64,000 nt of DNA. It comes from Corynebacterium tuberculostearicum SK141 (GTDB taxonomy: Bacteria; Actinomycetota; Actinomycetes; Mycobacteriales; Mycobacteriaceae). Location: assembly GCF_000175635.1 (NCBI RefSeq), contig NZ_ACVP01000003.1:124001-188000 (forward strand), given 5' to 3'. Below are positions 1 to 9,107 of this stretch, one piece after another; position 1 is the stretch's first letter, and each line of letters starts with the position of its first letter. The translations under genes and the position numbers were made by a program. The notes beneath the pieces were generated by a model. That model saw only the letters and a list, made by a program, of their open reading frames with translations, was not told the origin of the DNA and did not search any database.

Positions 1-957
1 GTGGCTTTCGCGCATGAGGCGGCGGAACTTTGCCAGGTCGGAAGAGGTGAGCGCGGTGGCGGCGTCGAGGGTGCGAGCGGTTTCGTCCACCACGTGGCGC
101 ACGCGGCAGCGGTAGAGTTCCGCGTCGGCGGGGTTGACGGTGGCGGCAAAGGCGACGGCATCCGGGATGTCGCGGATGGAGCGGCCGGCGGCGGACTGGA
201 CGGCGTCGATGATTCCGCGGCGGGAGGCGTATTGGCCGTCGGAAAGCGTGTGCGGGGCATTGGTGTCCGCGATGAGCAGCACCATGTCCTGGGCCTCGAT
301 ATTGAACGGCACGCGCTCGACGGCGCCGGTGGCAAAATCCAGGAAGAGGGCCTTGCCGCGCTGGCCGAAGAGGCTGGCGTTTTGATCCAAGCCGCCGGTA
401 GAGGCGCCGACCACTTCGTTCTCGGCGCGGATGCAGGCCTGGGCCAGCTGCGCGCGGGCGGCGTCATCGGGGGCGTTGCCGTGGCAGAGCTCGTAGGCGG
501 CCACGGCCACGGAGCATTCGAGGGCGGCGGAGCTGGACAGGCCAGAGCCGACGGGGACGTCGGAGACGATGGCAATATCGAGGCCGGTGCAGGTCAGAAC
601 GTCCGCGGCAGTGGCGGCCCAGACGGTGCCGGCAACGTAGCCGGACCAGTCGGAAGGGTGGCCAGGGCGGACTTCGGAGAGTGGGAGGCTGGCCTGGGCA
701 ACGCTGCCGTCGTATTCGGAGGCTATCCGGAGAAGGCCATCGGTGCGGGGTGCGACGGCGACGGCGGTGTTTTGTTCCAGCGCAAAGGGAATGGAGGCGC
801 CGCCGGCGTAATCGATGTGCTCGCCGATGAGGTTGACGCGGCCGGGAGCGGCCCACACGCCGGCGGGCTCGGGCGCGTCCGGAAAGGAAGCGGCGAAGAG
901 GTCGCGGGCTGCGGCGGCAAGCTCGTCATCGCTGCGGGTGTCAATCCAGTTAAGCAT
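1..957 (-). CDS. galK: Galactokinase, partial (C-terminus outside window)
   Basis: Phosphorylates galactose to galactose-1-phosphate in the cytoplasmic Leloir pathway. 319 codons are present, open to the left edge; galactokinases usually have about 390-430 residues, so the C-terminal part is missing. The GHMP-kinase signatures are visible: GRVNLIGEHIDYAGG near residues 43-57 (sugar site) and VGSGLSSSAALE near residue 135 (ATP loop). The ATG at 957-955 overlaps the end of galT by 8 bases, so the two genes are translationally coupled. It is the last visible gene of the minus-strand operon starting at galM. Confidence 0.95.
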   Translation of the reverse strand, partial: MLNWIDTRSDDELAAAARDLFAASFPDAPEPAGVWAAPGRVNLIGEHIDYAGGASIPFALEQNTAVAVAPRTDGLLRIASEYDGSVAQASLPLSEVRPGHPSDWSGYVAGTVWAATAADVLTCTGLDIAIVSDVPVGSGLSSSAALECSVAVAAYELCHGNAPDDAARAQLAQACIRAENEVVGASTGGLDQNASLFGQRGKALFLDFATGAVERVPFNIEAQDMVLLIADTNAPHTLSDGQYASRRGIIDAVQSAAGRSIRDIPDAVAFAATVNPADAELYRCRVRHVVDETARTLDAATALTSSDLAKFRRLMRESH

Positions 958-2044
958 CCCAGATCTCCTTGAAGCGGGCGGCGATGCGCTCCGGGGTGGT
1001 GTCATTGATCCACACGGCCTGCGAGGACTCGGAACCGGCAAGGTACTTCATGCGGCCGGGCGATCGCATGAGCGAAAAGAGCTGCAGGTGCATGCGGATG
1101 CCGGGGCGCAGGTCCGGATCCACCGGCGCCTGGGTCCAGCCGGCGATATACGGGGTCTTGTCCACGCCATCGAAGAAGCGGTCCACGGCGGAGTACAGCT
1201 TCTTGAGGAGGGGCGCGAGGTCGGCACGTTGGGCGCCGGAAAGCGCGGCGAAATCGGGAACCTCCTCATTGGGCATGACCATGGCTTCCAGCGGCCATTT
1301 GGCGGCGGCGGGAACAAAGACGGTGAAGTGCTCGGTCTCAGCAATGATGCGGGTACCGGCGGCGCGCTCACGATCGAGGAGATCCTGGAAGAGGTCGCCG
1401 TCATAGGCGCGGGCGGAATCCACAATGGACCGCAGGCGGGGCGAGAGGAATGGATAGGAGTAGATCTGGCCGTGCGGGTGCTGGAGGGTCACGCCTATTT
1501 CTTCGCCGCGGTTTTCAAAGGGGAATACCTGCTCCACGCCGTCGATCTGGGATAGTGCGGCGGTGCGGTGAGCCCAGGCCTCGATGACGGTGCGGATGCG
1601 CGATTCCGGCAGGTCCTTGAAGGATAGGGCTGGGTCCTCGGTAAAGCAGACCACCTCGCAGCGGGCGCGGGCAGGAAGGCGCGGCACCATGCCGAGCAGG
1701 TTATCGTCCTCCGGATGCTCGATGTCCGCGGTGGTGGCAAAGGACGGGAAGCGGTTTTCAAAGACCACCACGTCATAGCTGGGGCTGGGGATCTCCGTGG
1801 GCAGCTGGCCTTCGCGCGTAGGCGCCAGCGGGTTCTCGTTGGCCGGTGGCAAGAAGGTGCGGTTCATGCGGTGGGCGGCAAAGGCCACCCAATCCCCCGT
1901 TAGGGGATCCCGGCGCATTTCGGAAGCGGGGGCGACGGTGGGGATATCGCGGGCGTCGACAAGCACGCGGTCGGGATGGGGCTGGTCGTCGAAGTAGAGG
2001 ATCTCGCGGCCGTCGGCAAGCGTGGCAGAGGTAATCTCAACCAT
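950..2044 (-). CDS. galT: Galactose-1-phosphate uridylyltransferase
   Basis: Transfers UMP from UDP-glucose to galactose-1-phosphate. 364 residues. The HPHGQ active-site motif has its histidines at 189 and 191, the second being the uridylylated one in this family. An open frame extends upstream to 2131, but the ATG at 2044 is preferred: it follows an AGGAG Shine-Dalgarno by 7 bases and overlaps the stop of the small membrane gene in a TAATG junction. Downstream it overlaps galK. The neighbours galM, a symporter and galK make this a galactose utilisation operon. Confidence 0.95.
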   Translation of the reverse strand: MVEITSATLADGREILYFDDQPHPDRVLVDARDIPTVAPASEMRRDPLTGDWVAFAAHRMNRTFLPPANENPLAPTREGQLPTEIPSPSYDVVVFENRFPSFATTADIEHPEDDNLLGMVPRLPARARCEVVCFTEDPALSFKDLPESRIRTVIEAWAHRTAALSQIDGVEQVFPFENRGEEIGVTLQHPHGQIYSYPFLSPRLRSIVDSARAYDGDLFQDLLDRERAAGTRIIAETEHFTVFVPAAAKWPLEAMVMPNEEVPDFAALSGAQRADLAPLLKKLYSAVDRFFDGVDKTPYIAGWTQAPVDPDLRPGIRMHLQLFSLMRSPGRMKYLAGSESSQAVWINDTTPERIAARFKEIWDA

Positions 2045-2286
2045 TAGTTTTCTCCTGGGATGGTGATGGGCTTCAGGCGTGCCCACAGCACAAAGGCAGC
2101 GGCCACGGCCAGCAAAGCAAGGCTTGCCCATAGGTTATCGCTGGCGTTCTTAGCCTGCCCGGTATCCGGGTTGATGCCTGGGTCGAGGAAGAAATAGCAG
2201 CCGAGCAAAATCAGGCCGTAGAGGCCGAGGAGTGCGGCGATGACGTTGCGCAGGTCGAATGCGCCCGCGCGCTTTTTCTCAGACAT
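2044..2286 (-). CDS. Small two-TM membrane protein in gal operon
   Basis: 80 residues with two hydrophobic stretches (about 13-33 and 52-68) separated by a short polar loop containing NPDTGQAKNASDN. I do not recognise a family. It starts 10 bases after the symporter stop and its stop overlaps the galT start (TAATG), so it is cotranscribed and probably translationally coupled. The position right behind the symporter suggests an accessory subunit or a small protein affecting transporter assembly, but that is inference from context only. Confidence 0.75.
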   Translation of the reverse strand: MSEKKRAGAFDLRNVIAALLGLYGLILLGCYFFLDPGINPDTGQAKNASDNLWASLALLAVAAAFVLWARLKPITIPGEN

Positions 2287-2296
2287 GTTGGGCTCC

Positions 2297-3946
2297 TTAG
2301 GCGAAGATGACGTTGAGGGCTACGGCCATCACCAGGCAAATGATGCCCAGCGGGACGGTCTGCTGGTACCACGGCAAGGACTTTTCGGTGTAGTCCTCAA
2401 AGTGGTCCTTGGGGGTCACGGAAGAGACGAAGCCAACCAGCTCGCTATCCGGCTTGGGCTGGGTGAACAGGGTGACCACGATGGAGACCAAGATATCCAC
2501 CACGAAGGCCACACCAGCCGCCACAAAGGCCGTGCCTTGGCCGGGCAGGTTGATCATGTCCGTGAAGGATGCGACGTACCAGAAAGCGATAGCAGAACCG
2601 GTACCGGCTACGAGTCCGGACCAACCGGCGTGCGGGGTCATGCGCTTCCAGAACATGCCCAGAATGAAGGTGGCAAACAGCGGCGCATTGAAGAAGCCAA
2701 ACAGGGTTTGCAGGTAGTCCATGATATTGCCAAAGTTTTGCGCGAGCAGTGCGGTAAAGATGGCAATAGCGGTGGCGATAATCGTGGCTATGCGGCCGAA
2801 CTTCAGGTAGTAGTCATCCTCGCGGTCCTTGACCACATAGGTCTGCCAGATGTCATAGGAGATGACGGTATTAAAGGCCGAGATATTCGCGGCCATGCCG
2901 GCCATGAAGGAAGCGAGCAGGCCGGCGATCGCCACGCCCAGCAGGCCATTAGGCAAAAGGTCGCGCATGAGCAGCAGGATGGCGTCATTCGGCTCCGCGC
3001 GCTCCTCCATCAAGTCGGCCACGGAAACGGAGGCAACCATGCCTGGAATGACCACGAGGAAGGGCACGAACATCTTGGGGAAGGCGCCGATAATCGGCGT
3101 CTTACGGGCGGCGGAAATGGAATCGGAGGCCATGGCGCGCTGAACTTCCACGAAGTTGGTGGTCCAGTAACCAAAGGAAAGCACGAAGCCGAGGCCCAGC
3201 ACGATGCCGATGACGGACCACACGGGATTCTCAAAACCGGAGATATCCGTGCCCGGCCAAGTGTGGAAGTGCGATTCCTGGGCCACCGCGTCCTTCAGCC
3301 CGCTCCAACCACCAACGCGGTTCAAACCAATGATGGTCAGCGGGGCGAGTGCGGCGATGATGACGAAGAACTGCAGCACCTCGTTATAGATGGCGGCCGA
3401 AAGTCCGCCCAGGGTGATATAGGACAGCACGATGAGACCGGCCACGAGCAGCGATACCCACATCTGCCAGCCCAGCAGGGCCTCCACGATGGTGGCCAGC
3501 AAGTACAGGTTCACGCCGGCAATAAGCAGCTGGGCCACAGCGAAGGAAATCGCATTGACCAGGTGCGCGGCATTGCCAAAGCGCTTGCGCATGAACTCCG
3601 GCACCGAGCGCACCTTGGAGCCGTAGTAGAACGGCATCATCACAATGCCCAAAAAGACCATTGCCGGGATGGCGCCGATCCAGAAGTAGTGCATTGTTTG
3701 GAAGCCGTACTCCACGCCATTGGCGGACATACCGATGATTTCCACCGCGCCCAGGTTGGCCGAGACGAAAGCCAGTCCGGTCACCCAGGCGGGCAATCCG
3801 CGGCCGGAGAGGAAGAAGTCGATGGAGCTAGACACTCGGGCCTTGGCGGCCCAGCCGATGCCTAGTACGAAGAGGAAGTAGATGGCTACCAAGAAGTAGT
3901 CCACCCAGGAGGCATCGAGCCTCAATACGGATTCAGCAGTCTCCAT
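2297..3946 (-). CDS. Sodium:solute symporter (SSS/SGLT family), probable galactose importer
   Basis: 549 residues, a usual length for the SSS family. It has about 13-14 membrane segments; the N-terminal half holds the typical FFLSGRGLPAW segment and the AxFVSANLGAVEIIGMSANG stretch, followed by RKRFGN. SGLT-type proteins couple sugar uptake to the sodium gradient. The substrate is inferred from the operon: galM is directly upstream and galT and galK are downstream, so galactose is the best guess, although SSS proteins also carry proline, acetate or other solutes. An AAGG-containing Shine-Dalgarno precedes the ATG at 3946. Confidence 0.88.
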   Translation of the reverse strand: METAESVLRLDASWVDYFLVAIYFLFVLGIGWAAKARVSSSIDFFLSGRGLPAWVTGLAFVSANLGAVEIIGMSANGVEYGFQTMHYFWIGAIPAMVFLGIVMMPFYYGSKVRSVPEFMRKRFGNAAHLVNAISFAVAQLLIAGVNLYLLATIVEALLGWQMWVSLLVAGLIVLSYITLGGLSAAIYNEVLQFFVIIAALAPLTIIGLNRVGGWSGLKDAVAQESHFHTWPGTDISGFENPVWSVIGIVLGLGFVLSFGYWTTNFVEVQRAMASDSISAARKTPIIGAFPKMFVPFLVVIPGMVASVSVADLMEERAEPNDAILLLMRDLLPNGLLGVAIAGLLASFMAGMAANISAFNTVISYDIWQTYVVKDREDDYYLKFGRIATIIATAIAIFTALLAQNFGNIMDYLQTLFGFFNAPLFATFILGMFWKRMTPHAGWSGLVAGTGSAIAFWYVASFTDMINLPGQGTAFVAAGVAFVVDILVSIVVTLFTQPKPDSELVGFVSSVTPKDHFEDYTEKSLPWYQQTVPLGIICLVMAVALNVIFA

Positions 3947-3957
3947 GGCTGACCTTT

Positions 3958-4857
3958 CTAGTTATTGTTCTCTGCTGCAAGGCGCAGCGTGAATCTCTGC
4001 GGGTTCTGAGCGCTCAGGCGCACGAGGTCTTCCCCGCTGCGCAGCGCATTCGGCGGCGCGCTCATCGGCTCCACGGCCAATGCCTTGCCGGGGCCGCCTG
4101 CCCGCGGGAAATCGGCCGGGGTAAACATCTGCACCCAGTTCAGGCCTTCGCCCATCTCCAAGCGCACGCCCTTTCCACCGGCCGAATACACGGCCATCAG
4201 TGGGCCTTCGCCGTGGAAGCAATCGTCCCAGTCCACCTCGGCGATAGGTTGATTAACAATGCGCACCTGCTCCGTCTTTCCCGTAGGCAGGTTGCGGGCG
4301 TCGAGCAGATAGCGCTTGCCGACGTCCACACTGAGCACCGCTTCCTCCGCCCCAGCTCCCTGTGGGGAGAGGTAAAGGTGCAGCCCATAGGCGAAGGGAA
4401 CCTCGCCGGGTTCCGCGGTGCGGGCGGTGAGCTGGTGGTGCAATCCCTGCTCATCGAGGGTATAGGTGGCCTCTAGTTGAATCGCCCACGGCCAGCCCTG
4501 GCGCGGCTCAATATCAAAGGCAAGAGCCACCCGGTTGTCCGAGCGTTCCTTGACGTGCCACCAATCCACCGCGAATCCATGGATGGCGTTATTGCGCTCC
4601 AGCTCCGTGATGCCTAACTGGTGGGCTGTCCCCTGCCATTCAAACCAGCCATCCTCGGTGCGATTCGGCCACGGCGCCAGCACCACTCCAGCCATCAGTG
4701 GCGGCTTGCCCTCGTAGCTTTCTACCAAGGGTGCGCCGCGATAGGTCAGCGCCTTGAGTGCACCGCCGAATAGACCAATCTCGGCTGCATAATCGCCGTG
4801 GGCAAGTGCGACGCTGGGGTAGTCGGCGTCAGGGCCAGCCGCTCCTCCACTGGTCAT
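3958..4857 (-). CDS. galM: Aldose 1-epimerase (mutarotase)
   Basis: Interconverts alpha and beta anomers of galactose, feeding galK with the alpha form. 299 residues from the ATG at 4857, which follows AGAAAGG at a normal distance; the longer frame to 4917 lacks such support. Family features visible are NNAIHGFAVDWWHV (catalytic His region), PFAYGLHLYLSP, and a late KALAVEPMSAPPNA segment carrying the catalytic Glu. It is the first gene of the gal operon, 11 bases before the symporter. The promoter region ahead of it contains a LacI-type operator. Confidence 0.9.
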   Translation of the reverse strand: MTSGGAAGPDADYPSVALAHGDYAAEIGLFGGALKALTYRGAPLVESYEGKPPLMAGVVLAPWPNRTEDGWFEWQGTAHQLGITELERNNAIHGFAVDWWHVKERSDNRVALAFDIEPRQGWPWAIQLEATYTLDEQGLHHQLTARTAEPGEVPFAYGLHLYLSPQGAGAEEAVLSVDVGKRYLLDARNLPTGKTEQVRIVNQPIAEVDWDDCFHGEGPLMAVYSAGGKGVRLEMGEGLNWVQMFTPADFPRAGGPGKALAVEPMSAPPNALRSGEDLVRLSAQNPQRFTLRLAAENNN

Positions 4858-4894
4858 AACAAAGACCTTTCTGGCTATAACTTTCGTTGGATTT

Positions 4895-4933
4895 AGCCTA
4901 GGAGTACGGCAAAGCACAGGTCAATCGTTTGCA
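4895..4933 (-). promoter_or_regulatory. Galactose operon promoter with LacI-type operator
   Basis: On the minus strand TTGACC (4924-4919) and TAGGCT (4900-4895) are 18 bases apart and lie 38 bases before the galM start. The plus-strand 14-mer GTCAATCGTTTGCA at 4920-4933 matches the perfect palindrome in the ribose promoter (5564-5577) at 11 of 14 positions and fits the general LacI-family half-site pattern around a central CG. It overlaps the -35 box, a position suited to repression. Promoter boxes are by eye. Confidence 0.6.
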
Positions 4934-5052
4934 TAACCGCCCGCGAATACCTTCTATTTCAGCTGCTCATCGCAGTAGAGTTAACCGCTTGTTAACCTCT
5001 TTCGGGGCTGGAGGCACCTATGGGCCGCGAGCCGCCACACCGGGCAGGAGCG

Positions 5053-5520
5053 CTATCCCCGCATCCGCCGCCACACTATGCGCGCCGCGGAGTGAGGAGT
5101 GGCCAGGACTTCGCGCAGGTAATTGCGCGGCATCAACCGCCACGGGGTGCGCGCGGGATGCAGGCGCACGGCAATGCCGAGGTGCCAGGCCCACAACGCG
5201 GTGCGCAGGACATGAAAATCATTGGTCACTACCTGCAACACGGCATCCGGAGCCAAGCGATGGGCATTTTCTAGATTTTCATTGGTGCTCGTGGCTTCCG
5301 GTTCCACCACTACGCGCTCGGCCGGCACACCGCGTTCGATGAGGTAGGTAGCCATGGGCCCCGCCTCACCACGGCCGGAGACAATAATCTGCTGACCGCT
5401 ATAGAGCGCCAACGCCTTGTCTAGGCGCGAGCGCAGCATGGCGCCGGGGTAGCCGTGAGTTACGCGGGAGCCCAAAACAAGGAGCGGGTCAGACATGGAT
5501 ACCAGCATAGACTCGCCCAC
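5053..5520 (-). CDS. DUF218 (YdcF/SanA-like) protein
   Basis: Up to 155 residues from a GTG at 5520; ATGs at 5508 or 5496 are equally possible and no clear Shine-Dalgarno decides. The family core is visible: VLGSRV, the sugar/nucleotide-fold IIVSGRGE, YLIERGVPAERVVVEPEATSTNENL and VVTNDFHVLRT. DUF218 proteins are a Rossmann-like family linked to envelope or vancomycin tolerance in enterobacteria; the reaction is not established. No membrane segment is seen here. It stands alone between the gal and ribose operons, divergent from the ribose promoter, whose -35 begins only 3 bases from the GTG. Confidence 0.8.
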   Translation of the reverse strand: MGESMLVSMSDPLLVLGSRVTHGYPGAMLRSRLDKALALYSGQQIIVSGRGEAGPMATYLIERGVPAERVVVEPEATSTNENLENAHRLAPDAVLQVVTNDFHVLRTALWAWHLGIAVRLHPARTPWRLMPRNYLREVLATPHSAARIVWRRMRG

Positions 5521-5522
5521 CC

Positions 5523-5577
5523 TTGACAGAAAGACGGAAATAGCCGTACCTTTAACTCAAATATGCAATCGATTGCA
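5523..5577 (+). promoter_or_regulatory. Ribose operon promoter and LacI-family operator
   Basis: TTGACA (5523-5528) and TACCTT (5547-5552) are 18 bases apart. TGCAATCGATTGCA at 5564-5577 is a perfect 14-bp palindrome with central CG, as bound by LacI/GalR-family repressors, and lies just past the expected transcription start. The regulator encoded immediately downstream probably binds it (autoregulation plus control of rbs genes). Confidence 0.75.
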
Positions 5578-5626
5578 CCCAGGAGGGCCAGAAGCCGGCC
5601 CACACGCCTAAACCAAGGAGGACAGC

Positions 5627-6616
5627 ATGGCCGGAACCACCCTCAAGGACGTGGCCGCTGCTGCTGGAGTATCCATTTCCACCGCGTCCCGTTCGCTCTC
5701 GGGGAACCCAGCCATCTCGGAGCCCACGCGCCAACGCGTCAAGGACACGGCCATCAAGCTCAACTATAGGCCCAATGCCCAAGCCCGAGCATTGCGCAGC
5801 TCCCGATCTAACGCCATCGGCTTGGTCATCCCCAGCCTAGATAATGCCTACTTCGCCGCAATGGCCGCAGCCATTGAAGAGGCCGCCGATAAGCAGGGAC
5901 TCGCCACGATGATTACCAGTTGCGGCGAGGATCCGCAGCGGCTAGTCAAGTCCCTCGATGCCCTGATGGAACGCCAGGTAGACGGCATTATCGCGGTACC
6001 GCTCGAAGGCGCCGAAGAAGCGCTGGAGCAGGCGCGCGCTTACCGCCCGCTCGTGCTCATTGACCGCACCCTGGGCCAGATTCCAGCAGTGTTATCGGAC
6101 CCCCACACGGGCATAAAACAAGCCGTGGAACAGCTCAAAGAGAAGGGGCACACGCACATCGGCTACCTTTCCGGGCCGCAGGAAACCTCCACCGGCCGCC
6201 AGCGCCTCCAAGCCTTCAAGACCGCCACCCGCGGCATGCCTACCCATATCCACCACGGCAGCTACCGCCACCGCGAGGGCTATAAAGGAGCCCTCGCACT
6301 CCTGCAAGAAGGCGTCACCGCGCTCATTGCCGGCGATTCCATGATGACGGCCGGCGCGCTGGAGGCCTGCCATAATGCGGGCAAGCGCATCGGAGAAGAA
6401 ATCGCGCTCGTCGGCTTCGATGACTTCATCTACCTGCGCTTCCAACCTTCCCCTATCTCAGTGGTGGACCAGGATGTTGCCAGAATGGGCGAGACCGCCA
6501 CGGCCAAGCTCATCGCGGCCATCAATGAAAAGCACCAACCGGAAGGCGAGGTGCTAGAAACCCGCTACATCCCGCGCATGTCCACCGCCCACCAACTCGA
6601 TGGAGCCACGCCATGA
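5627..6616 (+). CDS. rbsR: LacI-family transcriptional regulator, RbsR-like
   Basis: 329 residues. The N-terminal LacI helix-turn-helix is clear (TLKDVAAAAGVSISTASRSL, followed by NYRPNAQARALRS as hinge), then a periplasmic-binding-protein-like sensor domain with IGLVIPSLDNAYFA and the late ALVGFDDF motif. The ATG at 5627 follows AAGGAGGA. Its stop overlaps rbsA in ATGA, so it is the first gene of the ribose operon. By family it represses ribose uptake and is released by a sugar ligand. The palindrome at 5564-5577 is its likely operator, and the related site in the gal promoter may be a second target. Confidence 0.9.
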   Translation: MAGTTLKDVAAAAGVSISTASRSLSGNPAISEPTRQRVKDTAIKLNYRPNAQARALRSSRSNAIGLVIPSLDNAYFAAMAAAIEEAADKQGLATMITSCGEDPQRLVKSLDALMERQVDGIIAVPLEGAEEALEQARAYRPLVLIDRTLGQIPAVLSDPHTGIKQAVEQLKEKGHTHIGYLSGPQETSTGRQRLQAFKTATRGMPTHIHHGSYRHREGYKGALALLQEGVTALIAGDSMMTAGALEACHNAGKRIGEEIALVGFDDFIYLRFQPSPISVVDQDVARMGETATAKLIAAINEKHQPEGEVLETRYIPRMSTAHQLDGATP

Positions 6617-8157
6617 GTGACTGCGTGTTGCGCCTGGACAATGTCACCAAATCCTTCGGCCCGGTGGAGGTCATTAAGGGGGTAGACCTCACCGTCCGCC
6701 GCGGCCAGGTGCAGGCCTTGTTGGGTGAAAATGGCGCCGGCAAGTCCACCCTCATCAAGATGATTGCCGGAGTGCACGAACCAGATTCCGGCCGCATCCT
6801 GGTAGATGGCACAGAGGTGAAGATCCCAGATACCAAGGCCTCTGAGGCGCTGGGAATCGCCACCATCCACCAAGAGCTCAACCTTGTGCCCACCATGTCC
6901 GTGGCCGAGAACATCATGCTTGGGCGCACCCCACGCCGCTTTGGATTGGTCAATCGCAAGCACCTCAAGGCACAAGCCCAAGCGGCACTGCACCTTATTG
7001 GCTTGGACGTGGACCTAGACATGCCGGTGGGTGAGCTGGGTGTGGCCAAACAGCAGCTCGTAGAAATCGCCAAGGCGCTGTCCATGAACGCGCGCATCCT
7101 CATCTTGGATGAGCCCACGGCCGCGCTCACCGGCAAGGAGGTTGATGCACTCTTTGCCGTGCTCGAGGAACTCAAGGCCAAGGGCGTGGCCATGGTCTTT
7201 ATCAGCCACCACCTGGAAGAGCTGGCGCGCATTGCAGAGACCATCAGCGTGCTGCGCGATGGCTCTTTCATCGCCGAGGTCCCGGCCGATACGGACGAAG
7301 ACGAGCTGGTGCGCCTCATGGTCGGCCGCGAGATTGAAAACCAGTACCCGCGCGAGGTTCCTCCCGAGCACGGTGAGGCCCTGCTGGAGGTCTCCGAGCT
7401 GACTGCCGACGGCGCCTTTCACGACGTCACCTTCACCGTCCATGCCGGCGAAGTCGTCGGCCTCGCCGGGCTCGTGGGCGCCGGCCGCACCGAAATCATT
7501 CGCGCCATCGCGGGCGCTGACCCATACGATTCCGGCACCATTCGCGTTGGCGGCACCCAGCTGCGCAGCGGCGATATTCGCGCCGCCATCCGTGCCGGCG
7601 TGGGCCATATCCCCGAAGACCGCAAATCCCAAGCACTAGTTCTGGACGCCTCGGTGGGCGATAACCTCGGATTCGCCACCCTCTACCCCACCGCTAAGGC
7701 AGGGCTGGCAGACCGCAGCGGCCAACGCCGCCGCGCCGGTGACGTAGCGGAGAAGCTGCGCATCCGCATGGCCGATCTCTCCCAGCCCATCCGGAACCTA
7801 TCCGGCGGCAACCAACAAAAGGCGGTCTTTGGCCGCTGGGTACTGGCCGGCTCCAAGGTCCTCCTCCTCGATGAGCCCACCCGCGGCGTCGATGTTGGCG
7901 CCAAGGTGGAGATTTACAACATCATCAATGAGGTCACCGCTGCCGGGGGCGCCGTGCTTATGGCCTCTTCCGATCTGCCCGAGGTGCTCGGCATGTCCGA
8001 CCGCATCCTCGTCATGTCCGGCGGCCAACTCGCCGGCCAGCTCCCTAAGGACTCCACCCAAGACGAGGTCATGGCCTTTGCCGTATCCAATGTGACCTCC
8101 GCTACCTCTGCCTCTGCTGCCGCGCCTGCCGGCACTAACCCCAAGGATGAAGCATGA
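6613..8157 (+). CDS. rbsA: Ribose ABC transporter, ATP-binding subunit
   Basis: 514 residues with two tandem ATPase domains, as is standard for carbohydrate-type CUT2 importers. Domain 1 has Walker A GENGAGKST near residue 38 and Walker B LILDEPTAAL; domain 2 has the degenerate P-loop GLVGAGRTE, signature LSGGNQQK and Walker B LLLDEPTRG. It energises uptake through RbsC. The start ATG overlaps the regulator stop (ATGA) and its own stop overlaps rbsC (ATGA). The C-terminus ends in an Ala/Ser-rich tail of about 20 residues. Confidence 0.95.
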   Translation: MSDCVLRLDNVTKSFGPVEVIKGVDLTVRRGQVQALLGENGAGKSTLIKMIAGVHEPDSGRILVDGTEVKIPDTKASEALGIATIHQELNLVPTMSVAENIMLGRTPRRFGLVNRKHLKAQAQAALHLIGLDVDLDMPVGELGVAKQQLVEIAKALSMNARILILDEPTAALTGKEVDALFAVLEELKAKGVAMVFISHHLEELARIAETISVLRDGSFIAEVPADTDEDELVRLMVGREIENQYPREVPPEHGEALLEVSELTADGAFHDVTFTVHAGEVVGLAGLVGAGRTEIIRAIAGADPYDSGTIRVGGTQLRSGDIRAAIRAGVGHIPEDRKSQALVLDASVGDNLGFATLYPTAKAGLADRSGQRRRAGDVAEKLRIRMADLSQPIRNLSGGNQQKAVFGRWVLAGSKVLLLDEPTRGVDVGAKVEIYNIINEVTAAGGAVLMASSDLPEVLGMSDRILVMSGGQLAGQLPKDSTQDEVMAFAVSNVTSATSASAAAPAGTNPKDEA

Positions 8158-9095
8158 CCAAGAATCGAGTAGTTAACTGGGCCATGAATAATGGCGCGCT
8201 CGTCGGCCTCATTGCCCTGTGCATCGCGCTGTTTATCGCTACGCCGTACTTCCTCACCGTGGCGAACCTGCTCAATATCGGCATCCAGGCCGCCACGGTG
8301 GCCATCTTGGCCTTCGGCATGACCTTTGTCATCGTCACCGCCGGTATCGACCTCTCGGTGGGCTCGGTCGCCGCGCTCGGCGCCATGGTCTCTGCCTATA
8401 TGTTCTCCACCGCGGGGCTGCCTGGCTGGCTCACCCTGCTCCTCGGCCTGGTCGTCGGCGCGCTGGCCGGCGCCATCTGCGGAATGGCCACCGCGTGGGG
8501 CAAGATCCCCTCCTTCATCGCGACGCTAGCCATGATGTCCATCGCCCGTGGCCTCACCCTGGTCATCTCCCAGGGCTCGCCGATTGAAACCGCCCCGTCC
8601 GTCAATGCCTTTGGCGGCGATATCGCCGGCTTCCCCGTGCCCATCATCATGATGGTCATCGCCGGGCTCATCTGCTGGTTCATCCTGGAGCGCACGGTGC
8701 TCGGCCGTTCCATGTACGCCATCGGTGGCAACCTGGAGGCCGCCCGCCTCTCGGGCCTGCCGGTCAAGCGCATCCAGATCGCCGTCTTCGCACTCTCCGG
8801 TTTCTTCGCCGCCTGGGCCGGCATGGTCATGGCCGGCCGCCTCGAATCCGCACAGCCGCAGGCCGGCACCGGCTATGAGCTCGATGCCATCGCGGCCGTC
8901 GTCATCGGCGGCGCCTCGCTCTCCGGTGGCCAAGGCAAGGCCACCGGCACCCTGGTCGGCGCGATCTTGCTAGCGGTCATCCGCAATGGCTTAAACCTGC
9001 TCAACGTCTCCTCTTTTTGGCAGCAGATCGTCATCGGCCTGGTCATCGCGCTGGCCGTCGGCTTCGACGTCATCCGCAATAAGACGGCCAACTAA
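8154..9095 (+). CDS. rbsC: Ribose ABC transporter permease
   Basis: 313 residues, strongly hydrophobic with about 8-10 membrane segments. The CUT2 permease features are visible: TFVIVTAGIDLSVGSVAALGAM early, IPSFIATLAMMSIARGL, and the cytoplasmic YAIGGNLEAARLSGLPV loop that contacts the ATPase. Forms the membrane channel for ribose with RbsA and RbsB. Coupled to rbsA by ATGA overlap; an AAGGAG site at its end serves rbsB. Confidence 0.95.
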   Translation: MTKNRVVNWAMNNGALVGLIALCIALFIATPYFLTVANLLNIGIQAATVAILAFGMTFVIVTAGIDLSVGSVAALGAMVSAYMFSTAGLPGWLTLLLGLVVGALAGAICGMATAWGKIPSFIATLAMMSIARGLTLVISQGSPIETAPSVNAFGGDIAGFPVPIIMMVIAGLICWFILERTVLGRSMYAIGGNLEAARLSGLPVKRIQIAVFALSGFFAAWAGMVMAGRLESAQPQAGTGYELDAIAAVVIGGASLSGGQGKATGTLVGAILLAVIRNGLNLLNVSSFWQQIVIGLVIALAVGFDVIRNKTAN

Positions 9096-9107
9096 GGAGC
9101 ACCCGCC

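Noticed and set aside
1-972. 323-codon plus-strand frame at the left edge
   Set aside because: Gly/Ala-rich shadow of galK, which has GHMP-kinase signatures on the minus strand.
2240-3865. 541-codon open frame on the plus strand opposite the symporter
   Set aside because: Composition (His, Gly, Asp, Gln runs) is typical of antisense frames; the minus strand encodes a clear SSS transporter.
4980-4996. Paired GTTAAC sites upstream of the DUF218 stop
   Set aside because: Two short self-palindromic hexamers 5 bases apart; too short to claim as an operator or origin element without other support.
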